Assembly: GCA_030629105.1 (NCBI GenBank)
Contig: DAOVPS010000042.1
Location: 1 to 18,337 of the forward strand
Reading direction: 5' to 3'
From: JABLTI01 sp030629105
GTDB taxonomy: Archaea; Asgardarchaeota; Heimdallarchaeia; JABLTI01
Length of the DNA: 18,337 nt
Shown here: piece by piece, positions 15,293 through 18,337 of the stretch
How the letters are laid out: every line of letters starts with the position of its first letter
Numbering within the stretch: the first letter of the stretch is position 1
Translations under genes and position numbers: made by a program
Notes under the pieces: generated by a model
What the model was told of the DNA's origin: nothing
Database searches by the model: none
Seen by the model: the letters and a program-made list of their open reading frames with translations, nothing else

Positions 15293-16456
15293 CTAAATTT
15301 CGATTTTCAACTTAACTTCGTCTTTTATCTCCTTTTTCATGCGCCAACGAGAAAGATCATATTTTATGCTTCGTTTTACTTGCCTTTTCTTTAGATAGTT
15401 TTCTGCTTGATATTCTTCTAAGAAATCATAGATATGGGATAATAACTCTGATGCGGGTCTTATTGTGGCTTTGTGTTTTGGTTTATAGTTTATTTCTTCA
15501 GCCCATTCTCTAAAATTACTGAAATCTTCTACTGTTAGTTCTTCTGAAAGATAACCTATTCCTAATTCGTACAGTGAATATGCATTGGTAACTTGCTCTA
15601 GTATCTTCCAATGAGGGATAGTTAAAACGAGTTTATTTAGCAAACTTGCTTCCCAAGCGAGATTAAATCCACCATTTCCAATAATTGCTTTACAAGAAGT
15701 TAAATCTTTGATGAATCCCTCACGGCTTGTCTTCTTGAAAACGATATTACCAATTTGCTTATCCTGATTGAAACCATAGAGATGAAAGGTTTCATCAGGG
15801 AATTTAGAAAAAATATCAATAATAGAGGATTGGGAGTAGCGTCCTAAATACGCTACAATATGATTGTCATATGTTACATCAAGATCATTGAATTCCGGTT
15901 TCTCAACCAATGGAAAAAGGGTTACATCATCTTTTGTGTGCATCGAGTCTACAAAATCAAGAGCAAAGCACTTATCAAAACTGGGAATAACCATAAGCTG
16001 TGCTAATCGAAATTTCAATTTATCATATCTACTGCAAGGAACTCTATCAGCACAGAAAGAATGGAATATGGCGTGTTGACGATCAACGATGACCACCGGT
16101 TTGTTTAGTCTTCTACCTGCAATAGCTGATGTTTGTTCAAAATCATTGATAAACGCATCATAATTTTCCTTGTAATCTAATTCCATGATTTCCTTTCGAG
16201 CCCTATTATAATCAGGTAACTTGTTAAAATTAGCTTGAAGAGATTTCGGGATTTGTAATTTATTTTCCTCGTAAATATCAAAAGGACCTTGTTTATAAAA
16301 AACTCTGTCAGCTAATTCATAAGCATATTTTGGAGGTTGTTTGCCAGATAAAAACACATGAACCTCATGACCATCTGCAATTAATTCAGATATAAAAACA
16401 CGTGAACGGTTAATGTGACCTTGACCATTCGTGTTTATGCCATATAGGAACTTCAT
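15293..16456 (-). CDS. MJ1255/VC2487-type GT-B glycosyltransferase
   Basis: 387 residues resembling the MJ1255/VC2487 family of putative glycosyltransferases, related to MurG and GT28. The N-terminal acceptor domain opens with a glycine-rich loop, GINTNGQGHINRS (5-17). The C-terminal domain carries a nucleotide-sugar binding signature: GNGGFNLAWEASL (260-272), then IPHWKILEQVTNA with the conserved EQ and Asn. A basic helical tail (about 354-387) could contact membrane phospholipids. No transmembrane helix is seen. A GGAGA ribosome-binding site lies 7 bases before the ATG. The gene is divergent from the aldo/keto reductase gene. Likely role: transfer of a sugar to a lipid or surface glycan; donor and acceptor are unknown. 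Confidence 0.82.
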   Translation of the reverse strand: MKFLYGINTNGQGHINRSRVFISELIADGHEVHVFLSGKQPPKYAYELADRVFYKQGPFDIYEENKLQIPKSLQANFNKLPDYNRARKEIMELDYKENYDAFINDFEQTSAIAGRRLNKPVVIVDRQHAIFHSFCADRVPCSRYDKLKFRLAQLMVIPSFDKCFALDFVDSMHTKDDVTLFPLVEKPEFNDLDVTYDNHIVAYLGRYSQSSIIDIFSKFPDETFHLYGFNQDKQIGNIVFKKTSREGFIKDLTSCKAIIGNGGFNLAWEASLLNKLVLTIPHWKILEQVTNAYSLYELGIGYLSEELTVEDFSNFREWAEEINYKPKHKATIRPASELLSHIYDFLEEYQAENYLKKRQVKRSIKYDLSRWRMKKEIKDEVKLKIEI

Positions 16457-16490
16457 CTGACTATCTCCACAATTAAATGGGTTGAAGGTT

Positions 16491-16500
16491 CTATATAAAA
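16491..16500 (-). promoter_or_regulatory. Candidate TATA box for the glycosyltransferase gene
   Basis: On the minus strand this reads TTTTATATAG, a good archaeal TATA box. It predicts transcription start near 16470, just upstream of the GGAGA ribosome-binding site at 16464-16468. It lies in the 190-base divergent spacer 16457-16646. Confidence 0.4.
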
Positions 16501-16526
16501 TGTACTATTTAAAATTTCGACAATTA

Positions 16527-16541
16527 TCTATTGACAATAGA
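16527..16541. promoter_or_regulatory. 15-bp palindrome in divergent spacer, candidate operator
   Basis: TCTATTG-A-CAATAGA is a perfect palindrome around a single central base. It lies midway between the starts of the divergent glycosyltransferase and aldo/keto reductase genes, 27 bases upstream of the glycosyltransferase TATA-like box. Symmetric sites of this size and place are typical for dimeric winged-helix repressors. No regulator gene is adjacent. Confidence 0.4.
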
Positions 16542-16646
16542 ATCAATGAGAAAAACAACAAAAAATCTCTTTTTGTAAACCAGATTATTAAAAGGGATAG
16601 CAAATCTATGTCTATTTACTGAAAAAATTATTTTTGAGGATTCAAA

Positions 16647-17645
16647 ATGAAATATCGAAAAGTTGGTAGAAGTGGTTTAAAAGTCAGTGAAATTTCGCTG
16701 GGCTCTTGGCTCACATATGGTGGTACAGTTGAAAGTGAAATTGCTAAGAAATGCATGGCAACAGCAATTGAACATGGAGTTAATTTCATAGATTCCGCAG
16801 AAATTTATGCTCGTGGTGAAGCAGAAAAGGTTATTGCCGAATTCCTTGCTGAAGAAACTGTAAGTAGAAAAGATCTTGTTATTTCAAGTAAGGTTTTTTG
16901 GCCGTTTAGTGAAGACATTAATCGTTGGGGATTGAGCAGAAAGAACATTTCAAACGCAATTGAAGGCACATTAGAACGATTAAATCTTGATTATATAGAC
17001 ATCTATTACATGCATCGTTATGATTATATGACTCCGGTAAAAGAAACAGTAGAGATTCTAGATGATTTGATCCGCTCTGGCAAAGTGCATTATTGGGGAA
17101 CATCTGTTTGGACTGCAGCTCAATTGGAAAGAGTGAATGCTGTAGCAAAAGAACTACATTTGCACAAACCAATAGTGGAACAACCATTATACAACATGAT
17201 TAGTAGACACATTGAACTCGAAATTATGTCCGTAGCGAAAACACACGGAATGGGCTTGACTGTCTGGTCCCCACTGGGGCAGGGTATGTTGACCGGTAAG
17301 TATAACGATGGAATCCCTGATGGAAGCCGAGGAAGTCGCTCAGAGAGCATTCAAAAACGATTAACTCCTGAGAATCTGGAGAAACTGAAGAAACTTGGAG
17401 AACTCGCTAAATCTCTTGAGATAACAACAAGTCAATTAGCATTAGCCTGGATTTTAAGAAAGAAAGAGATAACCTCAGCTATTATAGGGGCATCAAAACC
17501 TGAACATGTCATTGAGAATGTAAAAGCTTCAGATGTTACTCTATCTAATGACGTTCTCGATCAAATCGAAGAAATTCTTGACAATGAACCTGAATGGCCT
17601 TTAACATATAAACCAAATTACTACTATAAAGAGAAGATGAGATAA
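16647..17645 (+). CDS. Aldo/keto reductase, Kv-beta-like subfamily
   Basis: 332 residues, cytosolic NADPH-dependent oxidoreductase with a TIM-barrel fold. The catalytic tetrad is complete: D49 and Y54 (FIDSAEIYARGEAE), K82 (ISSKVFW) and H123 (YYMHRYD). The C-terminal cofactor site reads IIGASKPEHVIENVKA, which with YNMISR and WSPLGQGMLTGKY matches the potassium-channel beta-subunit/YghZ-like group rather than the sugar reductases. GAGGAT about six bases before the ATG is the ribosome-binding site. A TTATTAAAAG element at 16585-16594 could be its TATA box. It is divergent from the glycosyltransferase and convergent with the surface-protein gene. The physiological carbonyl substrate cannot be told. 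Confidence 0.93.
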   Translation: MKYRKVGRSGLKVSEISLGSWLTYGGTVESEIAKKCMATAIEHGVNFIDSAEIYARGEAEKVIAEFLAEETVSRKDLVISSKVFWPFSEDINRWGLSRKNISNAIEGTLERLNLDYIDIYYMHRYDYMTPVKETVEILDDLIRSGKVHYWGTSVWTAAQLERVNAVAKELHLHKPIVEQPLYNMISRHIELEIMSVAKTHGMGLTVWSPLGQGMLTGKYNDGIPDGSRGSRSESIQKRLTPENLEKLKKLGELAKSLEITTSQLALAWILRKKEITSAIIGASKPEHVIENVKASDVTLSNDVLDQIEEILDNEPEWPLTYKPNYYYKEKMR

Positions 17646-17724
17646 GAATTTCTTGGTAATTTTTTAGACATGATATAATAAGTATTGGAAAGAAAAAAAT
17701 AGAAATTGCTGATAGAAGAAAATG

Positions 17725-17758
17725 AAACTAAATTGAGAGCTTCATTTCAATTTAGTTT
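17725..17758. terminator. Hairpin between convergent genes, likely bidirectional terminator
   Basis: A perfect 12-bp stem (17725-17736 with 17747-17758) around a 10-base loop, followed on the plus strand by further T residues to 17760 and on the minus strand by a T-rich stretch. It lies between the aldo/keto reductase stop at 17645 and the convergent surface-protein gene, and it includes that gene's last codons and its TGA (17742-17744). It would end transcription from both sides. Confidence 0.6.
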
Positions 17759-18337
17759 TTCTGCTATTTATTAGAAATACTCCTAAACATACACCAAATA
17801 AATTAATCAATATTATAATTATAGAAACTGATGTTTCTGATGTTGTAGTAATATGTATCATAACTTGTTCGACATTTGAAAGCTCTGATACACCATATGT
17901 ATTCTCGGCAGTTATTGCATAGTAATATGTTGAACCATTAGATAATCCAGTATCATAATAAAAAGAATCAACAGGAGTGGCTATGGGTGTTAAACCGGAG
18001 ATATCTGAGACTGCAGATGTATCTCTATAAACATTATATGAAGTAGCTTCAAGAACATCATTCCAATTTATGGTTATGTTACCATCATTATCCATTAATG
18101 GGGATATTTCCTCTAAAACAGGAGCAAGTAATTTTTCAATTTTCAACACACAATAATCATAGTCTTTATCTGTACTTCTTCCCTGTGAATATGAATCACC
18201 ATCATACAAAATCAACGCGAATTCAATAGATTCGCCATAGTCAAGTTCTAGATCGTATCCAATTCTATCACCTGAATCAAATGGCATGGCTATTTCAATG
18301 ACTGTATGAGTTGAATTTGAGGTACATTTACAAATAC
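17742..18337 (-). CDS. Membrane-anchored surface protein with fibronectin-III domain (5' partial)
   Basis: The frame is open through the right edge, so the start is outside the window and the internal ATG at 18287 is not the true start. The visible 197 residues contain three parts. The first (about 10-66) begins with TVIEIAMPF and SIEFALILYDG and looks like the end of a CBM9/DOMON-type beta-sandwich. Next is a fibronectin type III domain (about 71-160) with ITINWNDVLEATSYNVYRD and the YYYAITAEN strand. Last comes a short Thr/Ser linker, one hydrophobic helix (about 169-189) and the basic tail NSRKTKLK. This is the layout of a cell-surface protein anchored by its C-terminus, with most of the protein outside the cell. 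Likely roles are glycan binding or adhesion; nothing more specific can be said from this fragment. Confidence 0.75.
   Translation of the reverse strand, partial: ICKCTSNSTHTVIEIAMPFDSGDRIGYDLELDYGESIEFALILYDGDSYSQGRSTDKDYDYCVLKIEKLLAPVLEEISPLMDNDGNITINWNDVLEATSYNVYRDTSAVSDISGLTPIATPVDSFYYDTGLSNGSTYYYAITAENTYGVSELSNVEQVMIHITTTSETSVSIIIILINLFGVCLGVFLINSRKTKLK

Noticed and set aside
1..18337. CRISPR array, insertion sequence, tRNA or rRNA
   Set aside because: No regularly spaced repeats, transposase-like protein, terminal repeats or cloverleaf-capable segment were found; the spacers are short and AT-rich.

Overview
The window is AT-rich, gene-dense archaeal DNA. Genes for archaeosine synthesis (ArcS and RaSEA, hallmarks of archaeal tRNA modification) sit beside an archaeal-type coenzyme F420 ligase (CofE), a DUF366 protein and an NSUN6-like PUA/methyltransferase-fold protein. 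Start codons are ATG or TTG with GGTG/GGAG-type Shine-Dalgarno motifs. The mix of large signalling-type fusions, a fibronectin-III surface protein and F420 genes would fit an Asgard or similar mesophilic archaeon. That placement is inference; no rRNA or tRNA gene is present to confirm it.

Layout. The 3' end of an unknown gene (2-157, +) meets a minus-strand pair (175-2077) whose genes overlap by 8 bases: a degenerate RNase HII and an NSUN6-like protein that has lost both catalytic cysteines. A divergent zinc-ribbon protein (2248-2982) precedes a plus-strand archaeosine cluster: arcS, the RaSEA radical SAM lyase, a DUF366 gene that appears to lack a standard start codon, and queD (3116-7373). 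Then come a 988-residue two-receiver protein with a pyruvate-phosphate-dikinase-type ATP-grasp domain, cofE, and an endonuclease III (7452-11936). Next are a one-helix zinc-ribbon membrane protein, a TauE/SafE transporter, a DUF5752-like small protein and a PflA-like radical SAM protein (12024-15286). A minus-strand MJ1255/VC2487-type glycosyltransferase (15293-16456) is divergent from an aldo/keto reductase (16647-17645). The window ends in a membrane-anchored surface protein with a fibronectin-III domain that runs off the right edge.

Functional links. QueD makes the deazapurine precursor. ArcS attaches lysine to preQ0 already placed in tRNA, and RaSEA cleaves the adduct to archaeosine; the transglycosylase TgtA, QueC and QueE must be encoded elsewhere. 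DUF366 inside this cluster is a candidate partner. The most unusual content is the pair of active-site-degenerate RNA enzymes at 175-2077, and the receiver/ATP-grasp fusion that lacks the phosphohistidine and PEP domains but carries a distinct C-terminal domain. No mobile element, CRISPR array or RNA gene was recognised, and no gene-free stretch exceeds 300 bases.
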